Assembly: GCF_014202935.1 (NCBI RefSeq) | Contig: NZ_JACHHX010000007.1 | Location: forward strand, 1 to 64,000 | Length of the DNA: 64,000 nt | DNA from: Rehaibacterium terrae | GTDB taxonomy: Bacteria; Pseudomonadota; Gammaproteobacteria; Xanthomonadales; Xanthomonadaceae | Direction of reading: 5' to 3' | Part shown: positions 45,452-54,523 of the stretch, one piece after another | Numbering within the stretch: position 1 is the first letter of the stretch | Layout of the letters: the number at the start of each line of letters is the position of its first letter | Position numbers and translations under genes: made by a program | Notes under the pieces: generated by a model | Seen by the model: the letters and a program-made list of their open reading frames with translations, nothing else | What the model was told of the DNA's origin: nothing | The model's database searches: none

Positions 45452-45970
45452 TCAACGCGGCGTGGCGAGCAAGCCCAGCGAACGCGCCGCGGCGCGCTCC
45501 AGCCGGTACACGTAGCAATCGTCCAGCCCGAACTGCCGCCGCGCCACGCGTACGAAGCCGAAGCGCTCGTAGAAGCGGTGCGAGCGGGTGTTGGTCACCA
45601 GCGGATCGACCAGCACCGCCGTCACCTCCGGCGCGGCGAAACAGCGTGCCAGTGCCTGTCGCATCATCTGCGTGCCGTAGCCCCGGCCGAGCGCGTCCGG
45701 CTCGCCGATCCAGATGTCGATCGCGCGCAGGTCGTCCTCCACCTCACCCCAGTAATGGCTGTCCTCGCGCGCCGGATCGATGATCTGCACGAAGCCGACC
45801 GGCCGGCCATCGGCCTCGGCGATCAACTGCTCGCGCCAGTCGGGCTCGCGCGCCAACTCGGTCTCCCAGCCCCAGTCGTCGTTCGGGTCGGCGGCCAGTA
45901 CCTGCGGCTGCTCGTCCCAGCGGCGCAGCAGGTCGAGATCGTCGGGCGTGGCGGGGCGCAGCCGGATCAT
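45452..45970 (-). CDS. GNAT-family N-acetyltransferase
   Basis: A 172-residue acetyltransferase: IRLRPATPDDLDLLRRWDEQP at the start, the acyl-CoA loop ALGRGYGTQMMRQAL (motif A, R/QxxGxG/A) and NTRSHRFYERFGFVRV (motif B). The spread resembles AAC(6')-type aminoglycoside acetyltransferases and RimJ/L-like enzymes. GAGGAG precedes ATG 45970. A resistance role cannot be inferred from this level of similarity. Confidence 0.88.
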   Translation of the reverse strand: MIRLRPATPDDLDLLRRWDEQPQVLAADPNDDWGWETELAREPDWREQLIAEADGRPVGFVQIIDPAREDSHYWGEVEDDLRAIDIWIGEPDALGRGYGTQMMRQALARCFAAPEVTAVLVDPLVTNTRSHRFYERFGFVRVARRQFGLDDCYVYRLERAAARSLGLLATPR

Positions 45971-46100
45971 CGCGGTCTCCTCGTCGGGTCGGGTCTTGCA
46001 GGGTAGACACCGCTGCCACAACGGCAGTCGAACGCGGCGGCGCCCGGCACGACGCAGCCGCCATCCGCCGGCCCGACCGGCCGCTCGCCCCTCCACCGGG

Positions 46101-46466
46101 TCAGTCGCGTCCGGCGATCTCGACCACCGGCATGAAACCGCCGTAGATCAGCCGCTTGCCGTCGAACGGCATCGGATTGGCCTCCGGTGAAAGACGCGGA
46201 TCCTCCATCACCTTCGCCATGCCGGCATCGCGGGTGGCCTTGTCCGGCCACTCGATCCAGGAGAACACCACCGTCTCGTCGTCCTTGGCCTGCACCGCGC
46301 GGAAAAAGTCGGTGACCTTGCCGGTCGGCACGTCGTCGCCCCAGCACTCCATCACCCGCGTCGCCCCGTACTCCAGAAACACCGCATCGCAGGCGCGCGC
46401 ATGCTCGATGAACTTCTGCCGGTTGGCGGTCGGCACCGCCAGCACGAAACCATCCACATAAGGCAT
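46101..46466 (-). CDS. DUF1428 family protein
   Basis: A 121-residue small cytoplasmic protein matching DUF1428 (PYVDGFVLAVPTANRQKFIEHA, WGDDVPTGKVTDFFRAVQAK, VFSWIEWPDKATRDAGMAKVM, IYGGFMPVVE), a dimeric alpha/beta-barrel fold without established function. Length is normal and the start is well defined. Confidence 0.92.
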   Translation of the reverse strand: MPYVDGFVLAVPTANRQKFIEHARACDAVFLEYGATRVMECWGDDVPTGKVTDFFRAVQAKDDETVVFSWIEWPDKATRDAGMAKVMEDPRLSPEANPMPFDGKRLIYGGFMPVVEIAGRD

Positions 46467-46641
46467 GACCCGTCTCCTCTCGTCGCTCGTCCACGGAATC
46501 GCCCGGGCAGGCTACTCCAGCCCATGGCATCCCTGATACGACGAACGGACAGCCCGGATTTCGACACCCCACGCCCTTGCCGCGAAGCCGGCACACGGGC
46601 GCCTCCGCCCGGCACGAACGAACAGGCCCGGAGCCGGGCGG

Positions 46642-47424
46642 TCAAGCCTGCGCGGCCAGCAACTTGCCGGCGAACTCGGCGAACAGGTTGCGGATGCTCG
46701 TTGCCGGCGACAGCGCGCGGTGTCGATCGCTGCCGGCCGGGCTCAGCTCCAGCGCGGCCGCCGAGTACAACTGTCGCTCCACCAGCCGCTCGCACAGGAT
46801 CTGGTAGCGATGTGCATACGATGCCTCGCGGAATTCATCGAACACCGGGTAATGCGGCTCCTCGCAGCGCACCGGTGTCAGCGAGGCCTCGCATTCCTCG
46901 AGCAGCATCAGCCAGGCCAGGAACGGCGGCCTGGGATCGACCATCAGGCTGGGATTGAGCAGGGCCGGCACACCCTCCGTGACCCGAGTGCGGCTGCGTC
47001 GCGGCCCATCGCCGTAAGCGCCGTGGTGATGCGCCACCCACAGGTCGGCGGCCGAGCCGATGACTTCCTCGCTGCGGTTGTTGAAGTTGTTGCCGAACGA
47101 GCCGACCTGCGACTTGAACTCGAACACGCCGAGCAGGCGGCGTTCGTGGATCACCAGCACATCCCAGTTCTTGGTCGCGCGGAAGAAGCCCGGCAACACC
47201 ACCCGCGACTTGCGCACATGCACGGCCGAATCGGGCAAGCCGCAATGTGCGGCCACGCGATGCACCAGGCCGACGAAGCCGTCCATGTTCTTGCCGCCGA
47301 CCACGGCGTCCCGCGTGCCGCCCTGCGTCTTGCCGGTGCGGGCGTTGCCGCGCGATAACCAGAAATCGCGCACCGCCCGCGCCACGCAGGCATCGAAATC
47401 CTCAGGCAGCAGCCGTGCGTGCAT
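46642..47424 (-). CDS. PaeR7I/XhoI-type type II restriction endonuclease
   Basis: A 260-residue nuclease closely following the PaeR7I pattern: [63 protein letters not shown] and [25 protein letters not shown]. PaeR7I and XhoI cut CTCGAG. The catalytic PD-ExK core is the Asp of NWDVLV plus EFK. The start overlaps the end of the methyltransferase gene by 23 bases. At least one CTCGAG lies inside this gene (46897-46902), so methylation must protect it. Confidence 0.9.
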   Translation of the reverse strand: MHARLLPEDFDACVARAVRDFWLSRGNARTGKTQGGTRDAVVGGKNMDGFVGLVHRVAAHCGLPDSAVHVRKSRVVLPGFFRATKNWDVLVIHERRLLGVFEFKSQVGSFGNNFNNRSEEVIGSAADLWVAHHHGAYGDGPRRSRTRVTEGVPALLNPSLMVDPRPPFLAWLMLLEECEASLTPVRCEEPHYPVFDEFREASYAHRYQILCERLVERQLYSAAALELSPAGSDRHRALSPATSIRNLFAEFAGKLLAAQA

Positions 47425-49189
47425 CGCTCTGGCGTCCCTTCCGTTTTCTGACCGTGACCTGTGCCTCGTGGGCGATACGCCGCACCAGCTCGCCCTCGGT
47501 CGCGCTCAGTCCGTACAGGCGGAATACCGGTGCATCGACGGCATCGCCATCCCGCGCCGTCGCGGCGGCGACCAACTCGGCGCGCAGCGCGTCCGGCACG
47601 TCGCGCCAGCGCGGCAACCGGATTCGGCGCAGATACTGCGCCTGGAAGCGCAGGAAGCCGCCCGCCATGCGCGTGCAGTAGGTGGCCACGAACATCACCG
47701 CCACCGACGAACGCAGCACCGCCTGCAGCGCGCGCAGATCCCAGTCGTCCGAGACCACGTAGTAAAGGTTGTGGTGCGGATAGCAGCGCCCCTCGTCGTA
47801 AACGACGGTGGCCTCGCCCTTGATGTCGGGAATCAGCAGCTTGGGCCGCGCCACCAGCGCCGGATAGATGCGGTCGATGGTGCGGTACCAGCCGCCCGGA
47901 TTCTTGCCCGCCACATGCCGGCCGGCGACCGCCTCCCGATGGGCCTGCAGGTAGGCGGCAAAGTCCGGGTAGTCGTCCAGCGCGGCCAGCCGGCCGTCGG
48001 CCTCGAACGGATTGACCACCCCCCGGCCGCCCCAGCACAGCTCGCCTTCGATCAGGTCGCGCGCCATCGCCAGCGGCAGCTTGCGCGCCGGCTCCACCGG
48101 CAGCGTGTCGTAGTCGCCGATGAACACGCGATCGCAGCCGGTCGCCACGCCGATGCCGACACGGCAGCCGGCCTGCTCCAGCGTCGGCCACTCGGCCTCC
48201 AGCCGCCGCAGCAACTTCAACCGCGGCACATCGTCGAGCAGCCAGGGCGCATCGCCCTCGCCGTGCAAGGCGATCTCCTCCACCCGTGGCGATGCCGCCG
48301 TCGGCGCGCGCAGCGCCCGCACCAGCGCCGGCAGTTCGTCGTAATGCGCCACCGCGCCGGTGCCGACCCGCGTCGGCGGCGCGACTTCGCCGCCCTGCGG
48401 ACGGCGGATCACCGTGATCGCCGGATACGCGATCACTTCGGCATGAAAGGCATCCACGCCCTCCATGTCGATGTAGTGCAGCAGATGGAAGCCCCCGGCG
48501 ATCATCGCCCGCAGCGGGCCGCCGTACTTGTTCTTCACCCAGCGATTGGCGCAGATGAAGCCCAGCACCCCGCCCGGTGTCAGCAGATCCAGCGCGCGCT
48601 CGTAGAAGGGCACGTACAGGTCGGCGCGGTCGTAGAGCGTGCGGTAGCGGCGCCGGTACTCGTCGAGCAGAGCCCCCGGAATCCGCTCCTGCCGCACATA
48701 CGGCGGATTGCCGACCACAACGTCGAAGCCGCCCGGCAACGCGCAGAGCAGAAAGTCGTCGCAGACCAGCCATTCCGCCGTCAGCGCCTGCGCGTCCCGC
48801 GCGCTCACGCCCGCGCGCTGTAACCGCGCCTCGACCCGCCCCGCCGTGCGCACCAGGCTGTCACGATGCAGCTCCACCGCCCGGATCGCCCCGGCCAACT
48901 CCACGCACGCCCGCGCCGGCGACCCGCCCGCGCGGAAATAAGCCTCAAGCAGCCGATCCAGCGCCGGCAACAGAAAATCGCCCTCGCCGAACGCCGGCTC
49001 TAGCAGCCGCAGCCGATGCAGCGGCCGGTCGGCCGTGTAACCGGAAAGATCGAGAATCGCCGCCGCCACTTCCGGCCGCGTGAACACCGCACCGCGCCCG
49101 GCCTCGTCCACCGCCGCCAGCGCATCCAGCGCCGCCGACACCTCCGGCGCACGCGCATCGGGGCCGAGGCTGTCGAAGAGAAGGTCCAT
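47402..49189 (-). CDS. N6-adenine DNA methyltransferase (PaeR7I-type)
   Basis: A 595-residue modification enzyme partner of the PaeR7I-like nuclease. Motif I is [16 protein letters not shown] and motif IV is [17 protein letters not shown] (NPPY, adenine methylation). Helper motifs [28 protein letters not shown] follow, and a large C-terminal target-recognition region completes it. PaeR7I methylates the A in CTCGAG. It is upstream of the nuclease in the same operon; no separate controller protein is seen. Flanking genes are housekeeping, and no mobile-element ends were found. Confidence 0.9.
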   Translation of the reverse strand: MDLLFDSLGPDARAPEVSAALDALAAVDEAGRGAVFTRPEVAAAILDLSGYTADRPLHRLRLLEPAFGEGDFLLPALDRLLEAYFRAGGSPARACVELAGAIRAVELHRDSLVRTAGRVEARLQRAGVSARDAQALTAEWLVCDDFLLCALPGGFDVVVGNPPYVRQERIPGALLDEYRRRYRTLYDRADLYVPFYERALDLLTPGGVLGFICANRWVKNKYGGPLRAMIAGGFHLLHYIDMEGVDAFHAEVIAYPAITVIRRPQGGEVAPPTRVGTGAVAHYDELPALVRALRAPTAASPRVEEIALHGEGDAPWLLDDVPRLKLLRRLEAEWPTLEQAGCRVGIGVATGCDRVFIGDYDTLPVEPARKLPLAMARDLIEGELCWGGRGVVNPFEADGRLAALDDYPDFAAYLQAHREAVAGRHVAGKNPGGWYRTIDRIYPALVARPKLLIPDIKGEATVVYDEGRCYPHHNLYYVVSDDWDLRALQAVLRSSVAVMFVATYCTRMAGGFLRFQAQYLRRIRLPRWRDVPDALRAELVAAATARDGDAVDAPVFRLYGLSATEGELVRRIAHEAQVTVRKRKGRQSDARTAAA

Positions 49190-49239
49190 GACGCAGATGA
49201 CCGCAGAAGTCGTCCGTCAGGCCGGTACGCCAGCTTGGC

Positions 49240-50004
49240 TCACCCGCACTTGCTGTAACCGCAATTCAGGCAGGTGGCGCAGCCATCCATGATCACCACC
49301 GCCTTGGTGCTGCACTTGTGGCACATGGTGGCGCTGGGCGGGAAGGTGGCGCCTTCGCCGGTGACGGCGACCGACTCGTTGGCGCCGGGGGCGGGGCTCA
49401 GGTCAGTGTTTTTTTTTGACTGGGCCTCGTAGGCGCGGCGCTTTTCGGCGATCAGCGCCTTCTGGTGCTCATCGAGTTCGGGGTCGCGGATCAGGCCGAT
49501 CATCTTCAGGTGGTCTTCGACCACCGCGCCGATCTCGGCGACGATGCTGGGCATGTAGACGCCGCCGGCCTTGAAGTAGCCGCCACGCGGGTCGAACACG
49601 GCCTTTAGCTCTTCGACCAGGAAGGTGACGTCGCCGCCCTTGCGGAACACGGCGGACATGATGCGGGTGATGGCGACCACCCACTGGAAGTGGTCCATGT
49701 TCTTCGAGTTGATGAAGATCTCGAAGGGACGGCGCAGCTCGTGTTCGGTGCCGGGGTTGAGCACGATGTCGTTGATGGTGACGTACAGGGCGTGCTCGAA
49801 CAGCGGCGACTTGATCTTGTAGGTGGAACCGATCAGCACGTCGGGGCGCTCGATCTGCTCGTGCATCTGGATGATGTTGCCGCGCTCGCCGGCGGCCGGC
49901 GCCTCGGCGACGGGAGCGGGCGCGGGAGCGGCGGTGTCCTTGGCCTTGTCTTCCGGCTTGATGACGCTGTAGCCCGTGATTTTCTTGCTGATCTTGACGG
50001 CCAT
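49240..50004 (-). CDS. nrdJb: B12-dependent ribonucleotide reductase, small piece (NrdJb)
   Basis: A 254-residue protein corresponding to the C-terminal part of the class II ribonucleotide reductase. A TSCPD-like domain (about 60-170; GSTYKIKSPLFEHALYVTIND, DVTFLVEELKAVF) is followed by a Lys/Gln linker and a zinc-ribbon tail, MCHKCSTKAVVIMDGCATCLNCGYSKCG, whose cysteines probably re-reduce the active site. Coding-strand A9 (49417-49409) occurs in the linker. It lies 3' of nrdJa but separated by a histone-like gene and hairpins. Confidence 0.88.
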   Translation of the reverse strand: MAVKISKKITGYSVIKPEDKAKDTAAPAPAPVAEAPAAGERGNIIQMHEQIERPDVLIGSTYKIKSPLFEHALYVTINDIVLNPGTEHELRRPFEIFINSKNMDHFQWVVAITRIMSAVFRKGGDVTFLVEELKAVFDPRGGYFKAGGVYMPSIVAEIGAVVEDHLKMIGLIRDPELDEHQKALIAEKRRAYEAQSKKNTDLSPAPGANESVAVTGEGATFPPSATMCHKCSTKAVVIMDGCATCLNCGYSKCG

Positions 50005-50076
50005 GGGTGCGACTCCTGCGTTGCGGTGAGGCGCTCGGGCGCCTTGTGAGGTGTGCGGGTGGCGGGGTGACCGCCC

Positions 50077-50140
50077 CGCCCTGCCCCGCGAAGGGGCAGG
50101 GCGCGGTTGTTCGAGTGCCCTCCCGATGTTCCGGGAGGGC
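50077..50140 (-). terminator. Two strong hairpins between the histone-like gene and nrdJb
   Basis: An 11-bp perfect stem with a GCGAA loop (50077-50087/50093-50103) and a 9-bp stem GCCCTCCCG/CGGGAGGGC (50117-50125/50132-50140) lie in the 226-base gap. No T-run follows, so they may terminate or attenuate the histone-like transcript, or protect its 3' end. Confidence 0.65.
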
Positions 50141-50230
50141 GGGTGCGCGCGCGTTGCGGTCTGCGCGGCGCTCGGGGCAGAAGGTGCCTTGGCGACGGCC
50201 TGCCCGGGCCGCCTGGGCGCGTGCGGTTGC

Positions 50231-50854
50231 TTACTTCTTCGCGCCCTTCTTCGCGGTCTTCTTCGCGGTCTTCTTCACAGCGGCTTTCCTGCCGCCCGCC
50301 CTGGCGGCGGCGGTCTTCTTCACCGCGGCGGTTTTCCTCTTCGCGGCGACGGCGGTCTTCTTGACGGACTTGGCGGCCTTCTTGGTCGTCTTGGCCACCT
50401 TGCCGGTGGTCTTCTTCACCGCCTTCTTCGCGGCACCGGCCTTTTTGGCGACGGCCTTCCTGGTGGTCACGGCCTTCCTGGCGGCCGCCTTCCGGGTCGT
50501 GCCGGCTTTCTTCGCGACTGCCGTCCTGGCGGCACCGGTCTTCTTCGCGACTGCCTTCTTGGCGGCAGCGACCTTCTTTTTGGCGGTGCCGACGACCTTC
50601 TTGACGGTCTTCTTGGCCTCGCCTTCGGCCTTCTTCACAGCGGCTTTGGCCTTCTTGACCGTGGCGACGGCTTTTTTCTTGACCGCGCCGACGGTCTTGA
50701 CCACGGCCTGCTGCGCCTGCGCGGCGGTGGCGGCGGCACCGGCGGCCAGTTCTTCGGCCTTGTGCTTGACGGTACTGCCGAGGTTCTGGGCAGCCTCCAC
50801 CGCGTTCTCGGCGGCGCTGGCCAGGGTGGAAGTCACTCCGTTGCCATTGCTCAT
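50231..50854 (-). CDS. Histone H1-like / AlgP-like Lys-Ala-rich protein
   Basis: A 207-residue protein. The first 60 residues are a mixed helix (MSNGNGVTSTLASAAENAVEAAQNLG). The rest is almost wholly Lys, Ala, Thr, Val in degenerate KKAVAKK, TRKAA and KKTAKK units, similar to the tail of histone H1 and to AlgP-type proteins. It probably coats DNA or RNA by charge. GAGGAGGGG precedes ATG 50854; a TAATTT -10-like box lies at 50948-50943 (minus). It is inserted between the two ribonucleotide reductase pieces. Slipped-strand length variation of the repeats is plausible. Confidence 0.85.
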   Translation of the reverse strand: MSNGNGVTSTLASAAENAVEAAQNLGSTVKHKAEELAAGAAATAAQAQQAVVKTVGAVKKKAVATVKKAKAAVKKAEGEAKKTVKKVVGTAKKKVAAAKKAVAKKTGAARTAVAKKAGTTRKAAARKAVTTRKAVAKKAGAAKKAVKKTTGKVAKTTKKAAKSVKKTAVAAKRKTAAVKKTAAARAGGRKAAVKKTAKKTAKKGAKK

Positions 50855-51003
50855 AGGCCCCTCCTCGTCACGGGCGATCGGTTGAGCGGAAACGAAACGT
50901 CTCTTCGACGGCCGGCCCGTCGGACGACGGACCGGCAGGTAGAAATTAGCGCGGCGCGCGGCGGCTTGCACCGTGCCCGCGGCGCCGCGCGGGCGGGCGG
51001 CCC

Positions 51004-54000
51004 TCAGAACTTGCCGTAATAGCCTTCCTTGAGGGCGTCGAACAGGTTGGCGGCGGTGTGGATCTCGCCGTCGTATTCGATCTGCTCGTTGCCCTTCACT
51101 TCCACCACCGAGCCGTCTTCCAGTTCGAAGCGGTAGGTGGTGTTCTCCAGGTCGGCTTCCTTCACCAGCACCCCCTGGAAGGCGGCCGGGTTGAAGCGGA
51201 AGGTGGTGCAGCCCTTCAGCCCCTGCTTGTGGGCGTAGCGGTAGATGTCCTTGAAATCTTCGTAGGGGAAGTCGGTGGGGACGTTGGCGGTTTTGGAGAT
51301 GGACGAGTCCACCCACTTCTGCGCGGCGGCCTGGATGTCGACGTGCTCCTTCGGCGTGATGTCGTCGGCGGCGATGAAGTAGTCGGGCAGCTTCGCCTCC
51401 GGGTCGTCGGAGAACGGCATGGCCTTGGGATTGACCAAGGTGCGGTAGGCGAGCAGCTCGTAGGAGTAGACCTCGACCTTCTCTTTGGTCTTCTTGCCCT
51501 CGCGGATCACGTTGCGGCTGTAGTGGTGGGCGAAGCTCGGCTCGATGCCGTTGGAGGCGTTGTTGGCGAGCGAGAGCGAAATGGTGCCGGTGGGGGCGAT
51601 CGAGCTGTGGTGGGTGAAGCGGGCGCCGACCTCGGCCAGCTCGGCGACCAGCTCGGGCGCGACTTCGGCCACGCGCTGCATGTAGCGCGAGTAGCGGGCA
51701 TGCAGCACCTTGCCCTTGATCTTCATGCCGACCTGCCAGCCGTCCTGCAGCATCTCCGGACGCTTGCGCAGCATCTCGGCGGTGACTTCGAACTCCTCCT
51801 CCATGATCGGCGCCGGGCCTTTCTCCCTGGCCAGCGACAGGGCGACTTCCCAGCCGGCCAGCGCCATCTCGCGGGCGACGGCCTCGGTGAACTCGCAGCT
51901 CTCCGGTGAACCGTACTTCATCCGCAGCATGGTCACGGTGGAGCCGAGGCCGAGGAAGCCCATGCCGTGGCGGCGCTTGCGCAGGATCTCGTTGCGCTGC
52001 TGCTCCAGCGGCAGGCCGTTGATCTCGACCACGTTGTCGAGCATGCGGGTGAACACGCGCACGACCTCGCGGTACTCCTCCCAGTCGAAGCGCGCCTTGT
52101 CGGTGAACGGGTCGCGCACGAACTTGGTTAGGTTGACCGAGCCCAGCAGGCAGGCGCCGTAGGGCGGCAGCGGCTGCTCGCCGCAGTTGTGGGCGTGCAG
52201 TCCATTGCCGTCGAAGGTGTTGATGCCCGGGACCTGCACGTCGAAGACATCCTCGACGCCATCGTCGCACACCGCCTCGACCGTCGCGGTGAAGCGCTCG
52301 CGGTTGAGCTGGCGGCGATAGCCGGAGAGCAAGCCCTTGAGGCGCTGGGCCTTGTCCGCGTCGGCGAAACCGACACGCTCGGCGAACACGGCAAGGTTGT
52401 CGCCGCTGATCACCAGCTCATGCTGGGCGCGGTTGGGATAGACCCGCTGGCCGCCTTGTCCGTCGGGCAGCAGCGTCTCGCCAGCCGGACGCCGCTCGAG
52501 GTAGAGGCGGGAGGCGATGCCGAGGCGCAACAGCATGCGCTGCGCGGCCTCCAGCGTCGCCCGGTCGGACTGACTCAGGCGCACGCTCACGCCCTTGTCC
52601 TGACTGCCCTGCACCGAACCATCGGCGTCGAACAGGCCTCGCAGGAAGCCACGGTGGAAGTCGCTGGAGGTCTTTTCCATCGCCGGCGTGATCGCCTTGC
52701 TCCCCGGCTGCATGCCCATCTCGAAGGCGAGGTCGCGCAGCGCGGCGAGCTTGAGGCGGTATTCGCCACGACCCTCGACTTCCATCCAGCCGGCGAAGTC
52801 GGCGCGATGCGGCAGGCGGCGGGCGCAGCGCAGGGTCTCGTCCATCAGTGCCACCGGGGCGCCGCTGTCTGCATTGACCGCGGCGGCCTGCGACCACACC
52901 GACAGCACGGCAGCATCGCGTTTGAGGGTGCCGTCGCCCACCAGCAGGCCGAGCAGGAAGCCTTCCTCGAAGTTGCGCGCGCCGGCCCACTCGGCGCCTT
53001 CGCGGTGGTTGTTGAGCAGAACACGGTCGCCGGCGGCCAGCCGACCGGCCTGGCACCATTCGGTCTCCAGCGACCAGCGGGTCTGGCGTACGACGCGCCG
53101 CACGCGGTGGTCGGCGGTCAGGCGCAAGGCGTAGCCTTCGACGGTCTGCAGGCGGACCACCGGCCTGGTGGCGGTGCGGAAGAAGCCCTCGGCACCGGTG
53201 AGATGGTCCGCACCGTCGACCCGGGCCAGGAACTGGCGTCCGAGCAGATCGCCGACCTGGCGCGGCCCTTCGGCGGTCTGCACCCAGGTGTCGGCGGTGA
53301 CGCAGGGGTTGGTCGCGCGGATGTTCTCGCACCACCAGTTGTTGTTCATCTCGTTGACGCGGTCGATCAGGATGAAGCCCGGCTCGGCGTAGTCGTAGGT
53401 CGAGCTCATGATCATGTCCCACAGGTGCTTGGCGCGGACATGGCCATACACCTTGCAGGCCACCAGGCCGTCGTCGCGGACGATGTAGTTGTCCTTGATC
53501 GGCCAGTCGCGCCAGACGACCTGCTCCGGGTTGCCGAGATCGATGTCGTCCTTCTCCTGCAGGTTGACCGGGAACACCAGCGGCCAGTCGGCGTCGTTCT
53601 CCACCGCCTGCATGAATTCGTCGGTGATCAGCAGCGACAGGTTGAACTGCCGCAGCCGGCCGTCCTCGCGCTTGGCGCGGATGAAGTCCTTCACGTCCGG
53701 GTGCGAGACGTCGAAGGTGCCCATCTGCGCGCCGCGCCGGCCGCCGGCGGAGGACACGGTGAAGCACATCTTGTCGAAGATGTCCATGAAGGACATCGGG
53801 CCGGAGGTGTAGGCGCCGGCGCCGGCGACGAAGGCGCCGCGCGGGCGCAGCGTGCTGAACTCGTAGCCGATGCCGCAGCCGGCCTTGAGGGTGAGGCCGG
53901 CCTCGTGGACCTTCTGCAGGATGCCGTCCATCGAGTCGGCGATGGTGCCCGAGACGGTGCAGTTGATCGTCGAGGTGGCCGGCTTGTGCTCGAGCGCGCC

Positions 54001-54273
54001 GGCGTTGGAGGTGATGCGGCCGGCGGGGATGGCGCCGCGGCGCAGCGCCCACAGGAAGCGCTCGTACCAGTACTTGCGCTTCTCGGCGGTCGGCTCGGCC
54101 TCGGCCAGCGCCCGGGCGACGCGCTGGTAGGTGTCGTCGATCGTGGCGTCGACCGGCTCGCCCTTCTTGGTCTTCAGACGGTACTTCTTGTCCCAGATGT
54201 CCCAGGACGCCGGCTGCATGTCGATGTCCATGGCCGCATCCGTCTTCACCGCCTCGAGGCGAACCGTGCTCAT
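51004..54273 (-). CDS. nrdJa: B12-dependent ribonucleotide reductase, large piece, with intein (NrdJa)
   Basis: Reduces ribonucleotides to deoxyribonucleotides using adenosylcobalamin, with no oxygen requirement. The 1089-residue precursor would give a 716-residue mature enzyme after removal of a 373-residue intein (residues 324-696). Extein hallmarks: AGRITSNAGALEHKPATSTINCTV, LKAGCGIGYEFSTLRPRG region, ATNP-(intein)-CGEQPLPPYGACLLGSVNLTKF and SIAPTGTISLSLANNASNGIEPSF. The C-x-E after the insert (Cys697, Glu699) fits the thiyl-radical cysteine and its glutamate. ATG 54273 has GGAGGAAGGAG. A TTGACA-N17-TAATGT promoter and candidate NrdR box lie about 235-290 bases upstream. The zinc tail is encoded separately (NrdJb). 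Confidence 0.93.
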   Translation of the reverse strand: MSTVRLEAVKTDAAMDIDMQPASWDIWDKKYRLKTKKGEPVDATIDDTYQRVARALAEAEPTAEKRKYWYERFLWALRRGAIPAGRITSNAGALEHKPATSTINCTVSGTIADSMDGILQKVHEAGLTLKAGCGIGYEFSTLRPRGAFVAGAGAYTSGPMSFMDIFDKMCFTVSSAGGRRGAQMGTFDVSHPDVKDFIRAKREDGRLRQFNLSLLITDEFMQAVENDADWPLVFPVNLQEKDDIDLGNPEQVVWRDWPIKDNYIVRDDGLVACKVYGHVRAKHLWDMIMSSTYDYAEPGFILIDRVNEMNNNWWCENIRATNPCVTADTWVQTAEGPRQVGDLLGRQFLARVDGADHLTGAEGFFRTATRPVVRLQTVEGYALRLTADHRVRRVVRQTRWSLETEWCQAGRLAAGDRVLLNNHREGAEWAGARNFEEGFLLGLLVGDGTLKRDAAVLSVWSQAAAVNADSGAPVALMDETLRCARRLPHRADFAGWMEVEGRGEYRLKLAALRDLAFEMGMQPGSKAITPAMEKTSSDFHRGFLRGLFDADGSVQGSQDKGVSVRLSQSDRATLEAAQRMLLRLGIASRLYLERRPAGETLLPDGQGGQRVYPNRAQHELVISGDNLAVFAERVGFADADKAQRLKGLLSGYRRQLNRERFTATVEAVCDDGVEDVFDVQVPGINTFDGNGLHAHNCGEQPLPPYGACLLGSVNLTKFVRDPFTDKARFDWEEYREVVRVFTRMLDNVVEINGLPLEQQRNEILRKRRHGMGFLGLGSTVTMLRMKYGSPESCEFTEAVAREMALAGWEVALSLAREKGPAPIMEEEFEVTAEMLRKRPEMLQDGWQVGMKIKGKVLHARYSRYMQRVAEVAPELVAELAEVGARFTHHSSIAPTGTISLSLANNASNGIEPSFAHHYSRNVIREGKKTKEKVEVYSYELLAYRTLVNPKAMPFSDDPEAKLPDYFIAADDITPKEHVDIQAAAQKWVDSSISKTANVPTDFPYEDFKDIYRYAHKQGLKGCTTFRFNPAAFQGVLVKEADLENTTYRFELEDGSVVEVKGNEQIEYDGEIHTAANLFDALKEGYYGKF
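52186..53304 (-). other. LAGLIDADG intein within NrdJa
   Basis: A protein-splicing element of 373 residues. Block A starts CVTADTWVQTAEGPRQVGDLL; block B is LRLTADHRVRRV (TxxH). Two dodecapeptides, GFLLGLLVGDGTLK and GFLRGLFDADGSVQ, mark a homing endonuclease. The C terminus VFDVQVPGINTFDGNGLHAHN ends His-Asn, followed by Cys as the +1 residue. The junctions are fixed by the uninterrupted family sequence NPCGEQPLPPYG. Splicing motifs and both acidic endonuclease residues look intact, so it is probably active for splicing and perhaps homing. Confidence 0.95.
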
Positions 54274-54483
54274 TGTGCTCCTTCCTCCGCTGGCCGGCGG
54301 GGCCGCGACCCCGCCGGGAGTTGTCGTTCGAATTCCCTGTCCGGGCCTGACGAAAGGGAAAACCACCCCGCCAGGCGCCCGGGGCGCCCGGAAATCGCGT
54401 TCAGCGGCTGAGTTTTCCGGTGCTCATGCGCCCTCGTCCCCTACGCTGGCGCCTTCGCCTCCGACCCCGGCCAAGGCCCAAGC

Positions 54484-54514
54484 CTTGGGGTCGCCCTCGC
54501 TACTCGACCCCAAG
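54484..54514. repeat. 10-bp perfect inverted repeat in the nrdJa leader
   Basis: CTTGGGGTCG (54484-54493) and CGACCCCAAG (54505-54514) flank 11 bases. In the leader RNA of nrdJa it would form a stable hairpin soon after the predicted start site, overlapping the candidate NrdR box. Confidence 0.8.
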
Positions 54515-54523
54515 ATGTTGTGT
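54508..54523 (-). promoter_or_regulatory. Candidate NrdR box
   Basis: On the minus strand ACACAACATCTTGGGG fits the NrdR consensus acaCwAtATaTwGtgt at 12 of 16 positions, including the most conserved C, A, A, T, T and G. It lies directly downstream of the predicted -10, where a bound NrdR-dATP repressor would block transcription. A degenerate partner (ACCCCAAGGCTTGGGC) begins 32 bases further on. NrdR itself is outside the window. Confidence 0.55.

Noticed and set aside
45324-45515. Short plus-strand gene (MRDDAVPGML...)
   Set aside because: No ribosome-binding site, no recognised family, and its 3' third lies antisense within the GNAT gene.
46642-49189. Defence island
   Set aside because: Only the restriction-modification pair is present; neighbours (DUF1428, nrdJb) are not defence genes and no mobile ends are seen.
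52189-54411. 740-codon plus-strand open frame opposite nrdJa
   Set aside because: It mirrors the third-position GC pattern of nrdJa and its intein; the product is repetitive in Val, Asp, Gly, His, Gln and matches no family.
54401-54427. Annotating the 8-codon MSTGKLSR frame as a gene
   Set aside because: Too short to support without conservation or a Shine-Dalgarno; kept only as a remark on the nrdJa leader.
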